Assembly (NCBI RefSeq): GCF_002441885.1
Contig: NZ_JXJT01000019.1
Coordinates: 1 to 42,571, forward strand
Reading direction: 5' to 3'
DNA length: 42,571 nt
Source of the DNA: Pseudolactococcus chungangensis CAU 28 = DSM 22330
GTDB lineage: Bacteria; Bacillota; Bacilli; Lactobacillales; Streptococcaceae
The notes below the pieces were generated by a model, which saw only the letters and a list, made by a program, of their open reading frames with translations, was not told the origin of the DNA and ran no database searches. Both the position numbers and the translations under genes were made by a program. Shown piece after piece: positions 31,495-39,090 of the stretch (the first letter of the stretch is position 1; the number at the start of each line of letters is the position of its first letter).

Positions 31495-31893
31495 ATGGAA
31501 AAATATTTTAATACAGTTTCAATGCTGTTTGGCTTGGTTGGTGGTGTAATTACAGGAATTTTAGGGGGCTGGGACGTGCTGACACACGCAATTGTTGTAT
31601 TGGTCATAGTTGATTATCTAACAGGTGTCGGCAAGGCAATTGTAAATAAAGAATTGTCAAGCACGGTAGGTTTCAAGGGACTATTTAAAAAAATCTTAAT
31701 ATTCGTTGTTATTGCAGTATCTGTTGAAATGCAAAAAATTATCGGGGATGGCGTCCCATTGCGTGAGATCGTCATTATGTTCTACATTGCAAATGAAGGA
31801 ATCTCATTCATTGAAAACGTGAGTGAATTCCTTCCTTTGCCGGAAAAAATGAAAGATATTTTCATTCAGATTAGGGACAAGGAGAAAAAATGA
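31495..31893 (+). CDS. Holin, phi29/Cph1 (holin_4_1) type
   Basis: 132 residues with site GAAGGAAAA. Hydrophobic helices at about 7-28 (LFGLVGGVITGILGGWDVL), 30-48 (AIVVLVIVDYLTGVGKAIVN) and 67-85 (ILIFVVIAVSVEMQKIIG), then the conserved FYIANEGISFIENVSEFLPL and a charged end. DYLTGV and NEGISFIEN are marks of this family. It makes membrane holes to free the endolysin, with which it overlaps by four bases. Confidence 0.92.
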   Translation: MEKYFNTVSMLFGLVGGVITGILGGWDVLTHAIVVLVIVDYLTGVGKAIVNKELSSTVGFKGLFKKILIFVVIAVSVEMQKIIGDGVPLREIVIMFYIANEGISFIENVSEFLPLPEKMKDIFIQIRDKEKK

Positions 31894-32573
31894 CAAATAA
31901 TCAAATAATTTCAATCGCTAAAAAATATCTTGGTAAGTCAGTTGATGTTGACGGAGCTTATGGCGCTCAATGTGTTGACTTTTCAAACAGAGTTGCAATG
32001 GACGCTGACGGGACTCGTTTCACTGGTAATGCCATTGACATGCCTTACACAGTCAACCACGGCAAATGGGTGTGGATTCGCAACACTACAACATTCGTTC
32101 CCGAAGGTGGCGATATCTTCGTTGAGAGTTGGGCAAGTTTGCATCCATACGGACACACAGGCGTTGTGCTGGATGCAACATTGACTACTATGCACGTTTT
32201 AGAGCAAAATTACGATGGCAAAATGTATGTCATTGAGAATAACAGAGCTTATAGTAAAGATGGTCTAGTTGGTGTTTGGCGATTTCAAGGCGGAGATAAC
32301 AGCACAGCAACTCAAAACACGTCGCAGGCGTTCGCTGGCACTTATCGTGTGGATGCGAACGTGCTCAATGTTAGGAGCGCACCTTCCACGTCAGGTCAAG
32401 TTGTTGCTACGTACGCCAAAGGACAAAATATCAACTTGGATAGCTGGTATACAGTAGCCAATGGATATGTTTGGGGTCGCTATACTTCTGCAAGCGGTCA
32501 AACACGCTTTGTGGCGATTGGTCGCAGCACAGGTAAGCCAGAAAGTGATGATTTTCTTGTAAAAATTAAATAA
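31890..32573 (+). CDS. Endolysin: CHAP amidase/peptidase with SH3b wall-binding domain
   Basis: 227 residues. The N-terminal CHAP domain has Cys28 (YGAQCVDFSNRV) and His89 (YGHTGVVLD) as catalytic pair and GGDIFVESW. A short linker (STATQNTSQAF) leads to a C-terminal SH3b-type domain, YRVDANVLNVRSAPSTSGQV to GRYTSASGQTRFVAIG. No signal peptide, so it depends on the holin. It cuts peptidoglycan peptide or amide bonds at lysis. Confidence 0.93.
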   Translation: MTNNQIISIAKKYLGKSVDVDGAYGAQCVDFSNRVAMDADGTRFTGNAIDMPYTVNHGKWVWIRNTTTFVPEGGDIFVESWASLHPYGHTGVVLDATLTTMHVLEQNYDGKMYVIENNRAYSKDGLVGVWRFQGGDNSTATQNTSQAFAGTYRVDANVLNVRSAPSTSGQVVATYAKGQNINLDSWYTVANGYVWGRYTSASGQTRFVAIGRSTGKPESDDFLVKIK

Positions 32574-32576
32574 TAC

Positions 32577-32614
32577 AAAAAGCCTTGCAGTCTAGCGATT
32601 GTAGGGCTTTTTTT
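32577..32614 (+). terminator. Late-operon terminator
   Basis: Hairpin with outer arms AAAAAGCC and GGGCTTTTTTT around a TGCA/TGTA-type inner stem, right after the endolysin stop. Confidence 0.8.
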
Positions 32615-32647
32615 GTTTGCAAAAAAATATATAAAAAAAGTTTGATT
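32608..32647 (+). repeat. Direct repeat, left copy, flanking the moron cassette
   Basis: This 40-base sequence recurs at 33680-33719 with 37 of 40 positions identical (starts TTTTTTTGTTTGCA, ends AGTTTGATT). The two copies bracket the promoter-gene-terminator cassette at 32648-33679. Confidence 0.8.
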
Positions 32648-32714
32648 TATGTGTTGAGGCTGTAAGGCATTTTGTATGCTTTATATACTAAATATAGGTA
32701 TTTTAAAACAATCC

Positions 32715-32750
32715 AACACAACATATAGTAGTTGACAAACGTGATATAAT
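32715..32750 (+). promoter_or_regulatory. Promoter and shared operator motif of the right-end moron
   Basis: TATAAT (32745-32750) with extended -10 TGA. Just upstream is AACACAACATATAGT (32715-32729), identical to 7251-7265 at the small HTH regulator. A TTGACA at 32732-32737 is only 7 bases from the -10 and cannot be its -35. Confidence 0.6.
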
Positions 32751-32781
32751 GGAAATAGAAAAAGTTAAAGAGGACTTTATT

Positions 32782-33654
32782 ATGGCACAGTATGAAATGT
32801 CCATCAGGTATGCTGGAGAATCACTGGAAAACGGTCGCATGCCTATAAAAGATTTAGCGCCCGCATTGCTTGCTATTTCTGGGGCTCTACAAGAAATTCA
32901 AAGAATAAAAGAACCTGGACAGCCTACGATATCAGTGGATGTAAAGGCTACAAAGAAAGGGTCTTTTGTCGTTGATCTAATTTTAGCCAACGGGTCTGAT
33001 GTTTTTACAAAAGCATTAGATTTATTCACTTGTAAAGAATCAGAAGCTTTTCTTAATTTAGTTGGTTACAGTTCTTTATTAATTGGTCTTATGAAAATCA
33101 TTAAGTATAAAGCTAAAAAGGAGGAAAAGTTAGATAATGGAAATACTAAAATAACGTTTGAAGACGGGAAAAGCATAACTCTAAACGATTCTGATTTAAA
33201 AGTGTATACTAGCGTTGAATTTAGGACTCAAATAAAAAGAGTTGTTACTCCGCTTGACGAAGATGGCATAGATAGCCTTGAACTATATTCCGAAAAAACG
33301 GAGATGATAACAATAAATAAAGAAGAAACAAGTTTATTTGACGTTCCAGATGTAAAGGAAAAAGTCATTGACCCTGTAATAAACGAGATTTATCTTCAAT
33401 TGTTAAATGTTGCTTTCGAACATGGTAAATGGAAATTTTCTGATGGGTCAAATCAATTCTTCGCAACTATAGAAGATGCTGATTTTATGGAGTCTGTTTC
33501 TAAAGGTAACCAGCAGTTTAGTACAAACGATAGATTAAAAGTTAGAATGAGAACCGTACAAAAAGTAACTATAAATGGATTGAAATCAGAAATCTTTATA
33601 GAAAAAATACTTGAACATATACCAGGAGCAATACAACTGGAATTAGATTTTTAA
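32782..33654 (+). CDS. Lysogenic-conversion (moron) protein of unknown function
   Basis: 290 residues from ATG 32782, with AAAGAGGA upstream; the upstream ATG at 32749 lies within the -10 box and is rejected. N-terminal pattern YEMSIRYAGESLENGRMPIK, LAPALLAISGALQEIQ and TKKGSFVVDLILANGSD recalls a widespread uncharacterised protein family in bacteria and prophages (possibly the DUF7946 type). A short hydrophobic patch (YSSLLIGLMKIIKY) sits mid-protein; the rest is soluble. It has its own promoter and terminator between the endolysin and attR, the classical place for genes expressed from the prophage. A regulatory motif is shared with the early HTH gene. Confidence 0.7.
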   Translation: MAQYEMSIRYAGESLENGRMPIKDLAPALLAISGALQEIQRIKEPGQPTISVDVKATKKGSFVVDLILANGSDVFTKALDLFTCKESEAFLNLVGYSSLLIGLMKIIKYKAKKEEKLDNGNTKITFEDGKSITLNDSDLKVYTSVEFRTQIKRVVTPLDEDGIDSLELYSEKTEMITINKEETSLFDVPDVKEKVIDPVINEIYLQLLNVAFEHGKWKFSDGSNQFFATIEDADFMESVSKGNQQFSTNDRLKVRMRTVQKVTINGLKSEIFIEKILEHIPGAIQLELDF

Positions 33655-33686
33655 ACCTTGTAGACGAACGTCCGCAAGGTTTTTTT
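33654..33686 (+). terminator. Terminator of the moron
   Basis: Arms AACCTTG (33654-33660) and CAAGGTT (33675-33681) followed by a run of T, starting at the stop codon. Confidence 0.8.
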
Positions 33687-33719
33687 GTTTGCATAAAAAT
33701 ATTTTAAAAAAGTTTGATT
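33680..33719 (+). repeat. Direct repeat, right copy, flanking the moron cassette
   Basis: Second copy of the 40-base repeat at 32608-32647 (3 differences). It leads directly into a coding-like remnant. Confidence 0.8.
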
Positions 33720-33812
33720 GAAGATATCGATAGTTTGGAAAATACAAAGCATGACCAAATGACTTTAGAAGAATTGATCGATAAACTTAAATTACAAAAT
33801 AGAATATTTTGA
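33714..33812 (+). pseudogene. 3' remnant of a phage gene
   Basis: A 32-codon frame (TTG-like start, TGA 33810-33812) reads LIEDIDSLENTKHDQMTLEE and LIDKLKLQNRIF. The composition is that of real helical protein, but there is no ribosome binding site, and its 5' part is replaced by the repeat. I take it as the end of a gene broken by the cassette insertion or by loss of the upstream part. Confidence 0.45.
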
Positions 33813-33846
33813 AAGCGAGCTTAAGCAAAATTAGTTCGCTTTTTTT
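33812..33846 (+). terminator. Terminator after the gene remnant
   Basis: Arms AAAGCGA (33812-33818) and TCGCTTT (33836-33842) with a T-run after the stem, directly after the remnant's stop codon. Confidence 0.7.
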
Positions 33847-33850
33847 AATA

Positions 33851-33880
33851 AAAAAATCACGTTTTGCGCGTGATTTAATC
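33851..33880. repeat. Hairpin repeat copy A
   Basis: AAAAAATCACG, short loop, GCGTGATTTAATC. Related copies occur at 34050-34079 and 34179-34205, all inside the last 500 bases of the prophage. Confidence 0.65.
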
Positions 33881-33908
33881 CTTGCCTGACAAAAAATATT
33901 AATTTAAA

Positions 33909-33929
33909 TTTGTTACCTTTTTTGTTACC
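33909..33929 (+). repeat. TTTGTTACC tandem pair
   Basis: TTTGTTACC at 33909-33917 and 33921-33929, spaced 12 bases start to start. Placed like a second set of protein-binding sites (for example for an excisionase) in the attP arm. Confidence 0.4.
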
Positions 33930-34049
33930 ATTTTAGAAATATTAAATTATACCTAATATCATAAAAAACAATGAAACGGCTAAAGATTAAAAGATAAAGC
34001 AGATAAAATTTATTACAAGTATTTAGTGAAGGGCTATATGAAGTAAATA

Positions 34050-34079
34050 AAAAAATCACGGAATGAGCGTGATTTAATC
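34050..34079. repeat. Hairpin repeat copy B
   Basis: Same ends as copy A (AAAAAATCACG and GCGTGATTTAATC) with a different loop. Confidence 0.65.
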
Positions 34080-34139
34080 ATTTTTCCAGTTCACGGCAAC
34101 ATATGTGGCAGGAGGACTTAATTTTAGGGTAGTAAAATA

Positions 34140-34170
34140 AAAAAGCTGGCACATTGATGTCAGCTTTTTG
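34140..34170. terminator. Bidirectional hairpin/terminator
   Basis: Arms AAAAAGCTG (34140-34148) and CAGCTTTTT (34161-34169) with T-runs on both strands, in the gene-free right end of the prophage. Confidence 0.65.
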
Positions 34171-34178
34171 CGATGATA

Positions 34179-34205
34179 AAAAAATCATGATGCGCGTGAT
34201 AATTC
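34179..34205. repeat. Hairpin repeat copy C (diverged)
   Basis: AAAAAATCATG and GCGCGTGAT with a shorter loop and a changed 3' end, otherwise like copies A and B. Confidence 0.5.
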
Positions 34206-34206
34206 G

Positions 34207-34228
34207 CTTGTGCCAAATTTGTGCCAAA
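34207..34228 (+). repeat. Integrase arm-type repeats, right end
   Basis: CTTGTGCCAAA (34207-34217) followed at once by TTTGTGCCAAA (34218-34228), matching the pair at 1633-1654 in sequence and orientation. Confidence 0.6.
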
Positions 34229-34269
34229 TATTTTTAAAAAGTATTATTTTCTATTTGTGGTAAAACGCG

Positions 34270-34295
34270 AAAACCCTTGTAAAATAAGGCTTTTT
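34270..34295 (-). terminator. Phage-supplied terminator for tRNA-Arg
   Basis: Arms AAAACCCTT (34270-34278) and AAGGCTTTTT (34286-34295). On the minus strand it lies downstream of the tRNA across attR and closely resembles the hairpin at 1534-1559 that the prophage has moved away. Confidence 0.55.
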
Positions 34296-34325
34296 GATTA
34301 CGTATTATCGCCTATTATGGTGATA

Positions 34326-34340
34326 GAATGTCCCCCGCCG
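34326..34340. other. attR core (prophage right attachment site)
   Basis: Exact copy of the 15-bp core at 1569-1583. Bases 34329-34340 are the 3' end of tRNA-Arg, so the gene is restored after integration. Confidence 0.85.
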
Positions 34341-34400
34341 GAATCGAACCAGCATCAAACCCTTAGGAGGGGCCCGTAATATCCGTTATACTAGAGGGAC
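34329..34400 (-). tRNA. tRNA-Arg (anticodon CCT)
   Basis: The minus strand gives a 72-nt cloverleaf: acceptor GTCCCTC with GGGGGAC (one G-U pair) and discriminator A, D arm region GTATAACGGATATTAC, anticodon loop CTCCTAA with anticodon CCT (reads AGG), T arm GCTGG-TTCGATT-CCGGC. CCA is not encoded. A -10-like TATAAT (34432-34427) precedes it. Its 3' end is the phage integration target and it remains intact. Confidence 0.9.
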
Positions 34401-34432
34401 AGGTAAATGGCATATCGCCATTTGACATTATA

Positions 34433-35542
34433 TCATTTTATATTGATAAATTCACCTGATTTGAGAATCTTTTCAGGTTGTTTTTGATATTTTTTGACAT
34501 TCTTTTCGTCGAATGAGTTGCCAACGATGTTGACAACAATGCCTGATTTGCCCATACGACCAGTCCGACCAGTCCGGTGGGTATAACTTTCAATATTGAC
34601 TGGAATATCAAAGTTAATCACATAGTCGAGATCATCAATATCAAGACCACGCGCTGCGATATCAGTTGCAAGTAGGAGTGTAATCTCGCCATTCTTAAAT
34701 TTTTCAATAATCGTTTTACGGAACCGACCATTGACATCGCTTGCGATAGAAACAGCAGCGATATTTTGGAAGGTCAGTTTTTCTTCGGCATTGCCGAGGT
34801 CTTCCAAGCGGTTGAAGAAGACCAAACCACGCATACTAGGAATGTGGGCGATTTGTCTTAAGAGGTCAATTTTTTTACGATTCTCGACTTTGACCATGAA
34901 ATGGTCAACCGTTGCTTCCGTTTTTTCGACATTAATCTCAACCAAGTTAGGCGCAAAACTTGCCATGGTCTCATAAACTTCATGAGCCGTCGCGCTAGAG
35001 GCAATGAACTGATAATCCTTAGGCGTGCGCGTGATAATCGGCTTCACAAATTGCCATTGAGAATCTTCAAGCAGATGATCAACTTCATCAAGAATAATTG
35101 TATTGATAGCAGTCATCTTGATTTTCTTGTCTTTAACCAACTCTAGCGCACGACCAGGTGTTGCAACGATAATCTCAGGTCCTTTTTTGATTCGCTCAAT
35201 TTGTCGCTTAATACTAGCGCCAGAAATTACCAAATTAGCGGTTAGGTTTAGAGGCTCTGCTAATGATTTCACGACTTCAAAAATCTGACCGGCGAGCTCA
35301 CTGTTGGGGGCTAAAATCAAGAGCTGTTGCCCTTGTTTTTTTTGAACTTTTAGGAGACTTGGCAAGAGATAGGCCAAGGTTTTACCTGTACCAGTGGGGC
35401 TCGTTGCAAGTACGTTCTGTCCAGATGCAATTACATCAAAGGATTGTTTCTGGATCTCCGTAAAGTCAGAGACAGAGGCTAATACGTCTGTCCAGACTTC
35501 GGGTAGTTTATTTTTTGTCAGCGTCAAATTTAATTCCTGCAC
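34433..35542 (-). CDS. DEAD-box RNA helicase
   Basis: 369 residues from GTG 35542, overlapping the previous gene's end by 35 bases. Motifs in order: Q motif (FTEIQKQSFDVIASGQ), motif I SPTGTGKT, Ia PNSELAGQ, Ib TPGR, motif II DEVD in place of DEAD, motif III SAT, motif V ATDIAARGLDI, motif VI HRTGRTGR. The tail is short. It is like the small YfmL-type helicases that help ribosome assembly or growth in the cold. It lies in the host flank directly before the tRNA. Confidence 0.9.
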   Translation of the reverse strand: MQELNLTLTKNKLPEVWTDVLASVSDFTEIQKQSFDVIASGQNVLATSPTGTGKTLAYLLPSLLKVQKKQGQQLLILAPNSELAGQIFEVVKSLAEPLNLTANLVISGASIKRQIERIKKGPEIIVATPGRALELVKDKKIKMTAINTIILDEVDHLLEDSQWQFVKPIITRTPKDYQFIASSATAHEVYETMASFAPNLVEINVEKTEATVDHFMVKVENRKKIDLLRQIAHIPSMRGLVFFNRLEDLGNAEEKLTFQNIAAVSIASDVNGRFRKTIIEKFKNGEITLLLATDIAARGLDIDDLDYVINFDIPVNIESYTHRTGRTGRMGKSGIVVNIVGNSFDEKNVKKYQKQPEKILKSGEFINIK

Positions 35543-36503
35543 TTTCTCTCATGGCGTAACTTGTTGCAGCAACGTTAATCGCCATACTTAGCCAGTTTTC
35601 ATAGTCTTCAAAATGTTTCGGGGTATTTGGGTCTTCAATCACTCTAGCAAAATCAAGTGCTTCTTCCTGCATACTATCTTTGGCTGCCTTAATCGGCAGT
35701 TCAAGCGTCGTACCATCTAATTTGATGAAACGCGCGTAATGAATAGCATTGACAGCATCGAGTACAAGTGTACCAGTCGTCGTATAGATTTCATTTGGTA
35801 AAAATGAATTGTAATTACCACCAGTTTTAAGGGCGACATTAAAGCCCTCGTAGGTCAAAACACCGACACCAGAAACATCAATGCCCGATTCGAGTAATTT
35901 GGCCGTGTACTTAGCATACTTTGGCTTGCCAAAAAAGGCGTGTGCCGCATAAAGCAGGTAAACACCCAAGTCAGCTAATAGGCCTCCAGAGAATTTAGGA
36001 TTGAACTTATTAGGTAGCTCGCCATTTAATAAGGCAGGCATTTTTGATGAATATTTAGCATAGGTGAAATCAGCGCCAACAATCACCTTATCAGCCAAAA
36101 AGTCCTTGATAATGTCAAAAGATTTTTCGTGTAAATTACGTGCCGCTTCAAAGAAAAGGACTTTTTCTTGAACCGCAAGTTTGATAATTTCATTCAATTC
36201 AGTTGGATTTGAAAAGGCTGGTTTTTCGACAATCACATGCTTGCCAGCTAAAATCGCCGCCTTGGCTTGCTCAAAATGCAGAGAGTTAGGACTTGCGACA
36301 TAAATGACATCCAAAGCAGCGCCAACAAACTCAGCCAAATTTTCAAAGACATCCACATGATGAAAATCTTCAGTGAACGTCACACCACTCGCTAAACTGC
36401 GCGTATAAATCGCAGAGAAGTGATACTGCTTAGTCGACAACGCTGCATCAATAAAGGCACGCGAAATCCAGCCAGTTCCAATCACACCAAGTTTTAATTT
36501 CAT
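35508..36503 (-). CDS. Gfo/Idh/MocA-family oxidoreductase
   Basis: 331 residues. Rossmann NAD(P)-binding start KLGVIGTGWISRAFIDAA, YVASPNSLHFEQAKAAILAG, then HVIVEKPAFSN with the catalytic-site Lys of the EKP motif, and the second domain SGGLLADLGVYLLYAAHAFF. Such enzymes oxidise or reduce sugars or related hydroxy compounds; the substrate is unknown. It is transcribed leftward into the helicase gene, with which it overlaps. Confidence 0.88.
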   Translation of the reverse strand: MKLKLGVIGTGWISRAFIDAALSTKQYHFSAIYTRSLASGVTFTEDFHHVDVFENLAEFVGAALDVIYVASPNSLHFEQAKAAILAGKHVIVEKPAFSNPTELNEIIKLAVQEKVLFFEAARNLHEKSFDIIKDFLADKVIVGADFTYAKYSSKMPALLNGELPNKFNPKFSGGLLADLGVYLLYAAHAFFGKPKYAKYTAKLLESGIDVSGVGVLTYEGFNVALKTGGNYNSFLPNEIYTTTGTLVLDAVNAIHYARFIKLDGTTLELPIKAAKDSMQEEALDFARVIEDPNTPKHFEDYENWLSMAINVAATSYAMRESAGIKFDADKK

Positions 36504-36563
36504 ATTTTATCTCCATTAATTTGGCCTATATTAAGCCATTTATATCCAATCATTGCACATCAT

Positions 36564-37271
36564 CTATCGAAAAGGATTCCAAAGCCGACCGCCATTAATG
36601 ATAATCAGGATGATACTTATTATAACAGAAAAAACCGCTAACAGTATCGCTCTTTTATCACGCTCATTAAACGGACGCATCTGATACCAAGTACGTTTTT
36701 GCTTTTTCCCAAAATGTCTACTGGCGAGTGTCTCTTCGTGTTTTGCTTTCAGCAAAAATCGAACAGCGGCAAGCTTTGAAAACTTTTGATTTTGAGCGGC
36801 AGCAGCAGCGTGCAGTTTAGTATAGGCTACTTTAAATCGTTTTCTAAGCCCGAAAAGTCGACCAATCTTGTAAGATAGTCGATAAGGTAAGCCAACAGTA
36901 TTAAGACTTGCCGAAATTTCTGCGGGATGACTTGTTAGTAAAAAAATCTGTAAAAAGGTCAGAATAATGACATCTTTCAGAAAAATAGTCAGTAAATACA
37001 GCGCCTCTTGGAGTGTAAAGTCAGCAATCCAACTGATATTGTAGTGGTAAAGCGCCACACCATAGTCAGGATTTAGACAAAAAAGTATCAGAAGGTGTAG
37101 CCCAATCAACATACCAAGCCATTTGGGAAATTTAAGCTGAGCACGCACAAAGCAAGCCAGTGCTATTAAAGCCAAGACACCTAAAAAACGTGTATCATTA
37201 GAAATAAGTGCAGCTACCATTGTTAAGATAAAAATGACGAATTTACTGAATGAGTTTAAAGATGTCATCAT
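36564..37271 (-). CDS. ECF transporter T component (EcfT/CbiQ-like)
   Basis: 235 residues. Several membrane helices (FVIFILTMVAALI, LGVLALIALACFVRA, WLGMLIGLHLLILFC, LYLLTIFLKDVIILTFLQIF) and a cytoplasmic part with TVGLPYRLSYKIGRLFGLRK and the Ala-rich coupling stretch, ending in one more helix (AILLAVFSVIISIILIIING). It joins the ATPase encoded just upstream to a substrate-binding S protein not seen in the window. Its first base is the ATPase gene's last. Confidence 0.82.
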   Translation of the reverse strand: MMTSLNSFSKFVIFILTMVAALISNDTRFLGVLALIALACFVRAQLKFPKWLGMLIGLHLLILFCLNPDYGVALYHYNISWIADFTLQEALYLLTIFLKDVIILTFLQIFLLTSHPAEISASLNTVGLPYRLSYKIGRLFGLRKRFKVAYTKLHAAAAAQNQKFSKLAAVRFLLKAKHEETLASRHFGKKQKRTWYQMRPFNERDKRAILLAVFSVIISIILIIINGGRLWNPFR

Positions 37272-38335
37272 CAGAAAACCTCCTGTCTATCCATAAATGG
37301 CAAGAAAATGTCCTGATTTGTTATGAGAATCAAAGTTACGCCTTGACGGTCAAGATAGCTCAGAATTTCTAAGAATCCCTCAAATTCAGGTTGGTCGATG
37401 ATAACGATTGGTGTCGCTTGTTTGAGGATGCAAGCAGTTGTAAATAAACGTTTTTGTCGATGGGACAAGTCAGATAGTTGCGCATTTTTGAGCGGTGTTA
37501 GCTGACAAAGTGCCAGGAGCTCATCAGGGATTTCAGCATCAGAGACGCGTTTGACAAAAATCATATCATCAGGATTAGCCATGATGTAGCCAATTTTGCG
37601 GCCACGTTTATCAAGAGATTGGTAGGTGACATCTTCATAGTAAAAATCAATTTCACCTGATGTTGATCGAAAACCAGCTAACATATCAGCAATAGGTAAT
37701 TCAGCAGGTGCTGTGATGGCAACTTTTTCACCTTCGTAAACAGCAAAGCTCATTTGGTCGACAAGTTCAGTTACTGAGAGGATGGCTTTGTTTGGATTAA
37801 TTTGACGTTTGAGTGTTAACTCAGGTGTTACTTGCGTAGGTATCTCTACTGACAGGTCAATCACGCAATCAAAGAGGTCATGCTCGAAATTACCAGCTAC
37901 AATCAAGGTGCCATCAAACTCTTCTGGCAAAAATAAAGGCTCATCTAAGACTAAAATATCAGTGGGATGGATGAGGATTTGTGCCATGGCAAGGACTTGC
38001 TTTTTGTAAGTAGACAACTCAGAAATGTCAGTTTCAAGTTCATCTGTCAAATGATAATCCTTCGCACACGCTAGAACACTTAACTTCATTTCCCTGAAAG
38101 GAATGGCATTGTTTTCTAAGGTAAAAGCGAGATTTTCGGCTACTGTACCTGGGATGAAATTGTCGTCTAAGGTTTGGAAAAGGCTATCGAATTGATCCTT
38201 AGGAAAAGTGGCTGCTATTTCTTTAAGTAAGCTTGTTTTACCGCTGCCTAAAGCGCCAGTGATTAAAATTTTATCGCCTCTTTGGATGATGATTGGCTCA
38301 CCCGTCGGCGTTTTCAAAGTGTTCATTGTGTTCAT
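37271..38335 (-). CDS. ECF-type ABC ATPase with two halves, second degenerate
   Basis: 354 residues. The first half has Walker A GALGSGKTS (residues 27-35), a weak signature ELSTYKKQ and Walker B DILVLDEP. The second half starts about 190 (AILSVTELVDQMSFAVYEGE), where Walker A is lost (ITAPAELPIADM), the signature reads DLSHRQKR, and Walker B has Asp-Gln for Asp-Glu (PIVIIDQPEF). It is much shorter than the usual 450-560-residue double ATPases. It probably powers the T component next to it with one active site. Substrate unknown. Confidence 0.8.
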   Translation of the reverse strand: MNTMNTLKTPTGEPIIIQRGDKILITGALGSGKTSLLKEIAATFPKDQFDSLFQTLDDNFIPGTVAENLAFTLENNAIPFREMKLSVLACAKDYHLTDELETDISELSTYKKQVLAMAQILIHPTDILVLDEPLFLPEEFDGTLIVAGNFEHDLFDCVIDLSVEIPTQVTPELTLKRQINPNKAILSVTELVDQMSFAVYEGEKVAITAPAELPIADMLAGFRSTSGEIDFYYEDVTYQSLDKRGRKIGYIMANPDDMIFVKRVSDAEIPDELLALCQLTPLKNAQLSDLSHRQKRLFTTACILKQATPIVIIDQPEFEGFLEILSYLDRQGVTLILITNQDIFLPFMDRQEVF

Positions 38336-38372
38336 TATAGTATCTATTCTAACAAAAAAAAGAAAAAATTGA

Positions 38373-38378
38373 TATAAT
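38373..38378 (+). promoter_or_regulatory. -10 box of udk
   Basis: TATAAT with extended TGA just upstream (38370-38372), 8 bases before the ATG; no clear -35 in the A-rich upstream stretch. Confidence 0.5.
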
Positions 38379-38385
38379 AGAAGCT

Positions 38386-39015
38386 ATGATGAGAAAACCA
38401 ATGATAATTGGTGTGACAGGAGGGTCTGCTTCAGGCAAGACTTCTGTTAGCCAAGCCATACTGACTAATTTTTCTAATGAACAAATCGCTTTGATTGAGC
38501 ATGATTCTTACTATAAGGACCAAAGTCATCTGGACTTTGAAGACCGCCTTAAGACCAACTATGACCATCCCTTGGCTTACGATACAACATATTTGATTAG
38601 TCAGCTTGAGGAACTTCAGGATGGAAAAGAGATCGCAATTCCGATTTATGACTATACGAATCATACTCGTAGTAAAGAGACCTATTGTCAAAAACCGGTA
38701 GATGTTATCATCGTAGAAGGGATTTTAGTCCTAGAAGATGAGCGCTTGCGTGATATGATGGCGATTAAAATATTTGTTGATACTGATGATGATGTCCGGA
38801 TTATCCGTCGAATTAAGCGAGATATGTCAGAACGTGGTAGAAGTTTAGATAGTATTATTACGCAATATCTGGGTGCGGTGAAACCGATGTACCATGAATT
38901 TATCGAGCCAACAAAACGATATGCTGACCTGATTATTCCTGAAGGCATCAGTAATTTGGTTGGTTTAGACATTATTAATACTAAAATAGCGTCAATTTTG
39001 GAAGAAAATAAGTAA
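38386..39015 (+). CDS. udk: Uridine kinase
   Basis: 209 residues, the normal length. P-loop [37 protein letters not shown], the substrate-binding [29 protein letters not shown] and [17 protein letters not shown] are all present, as is [20 protein letters not shown]. It phosphorylates uridine and cytidine with GTP or ATP in pyrimidine salvage. ATG 38389 is an equal start. It is followed by pta with its own promoter. Confidence 0.95.
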   Translation: MMRKPMIIGVTGGSASGKTSVSQAILTNFSNEQIALIEHDSYYKDQSHLDFEDRLKTNYDHPLAYDTTYLISQLEELQDGKEIAIPIYDYTNHTRSKETYCQKPVDVIIVEGILVLEDERLRDMMAIKIFVDTDDDVRIIRRIKRDMSERGRSLDSIITQYLGAVKPMYHEFIEPTKRYADLIIPEGISNLVGLDIINTKIASILEENK

Positions 39016-39028
39016 GAAAACGTTTACA
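39014..39028 (+). promoter_or_regulatory. cre-like site at the pta promoter
   Basis: AAGAAAACGTTTACA fits the CcpA-site consensus WTGNAANCGNWNNCW with one mismatch and overlaps the pta -35 box. Confidence 0.45.
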
Positions 39029-39052
39029 ATTCTTTGTGAATTATGCTATAAT
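39023..39052 (+). promoter_or_regulatory. Promoter of pta
   Basis: -35 TTTACA (39023-39028), 18-bp spacer, -10 TATAAT (39047-39052) with extended TGC. Confidence 0.7.
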
Positions 39053-39090
39053 GTGTCGGTAAACTAAAATTTAGTAAGGACGAACGATAG

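Noticed and set aside
32732-32750. TTGACA plus TATAAT as a classic promoter before the moron
   Set aside because: The spacer is only 7 bases; the extended -10 alone or an activator must serve.
33851-34205. Three hairpin repeats as a small CRISPR array
   Set aside because: Spacing is irregular, copies differ, and no cas gene is present.
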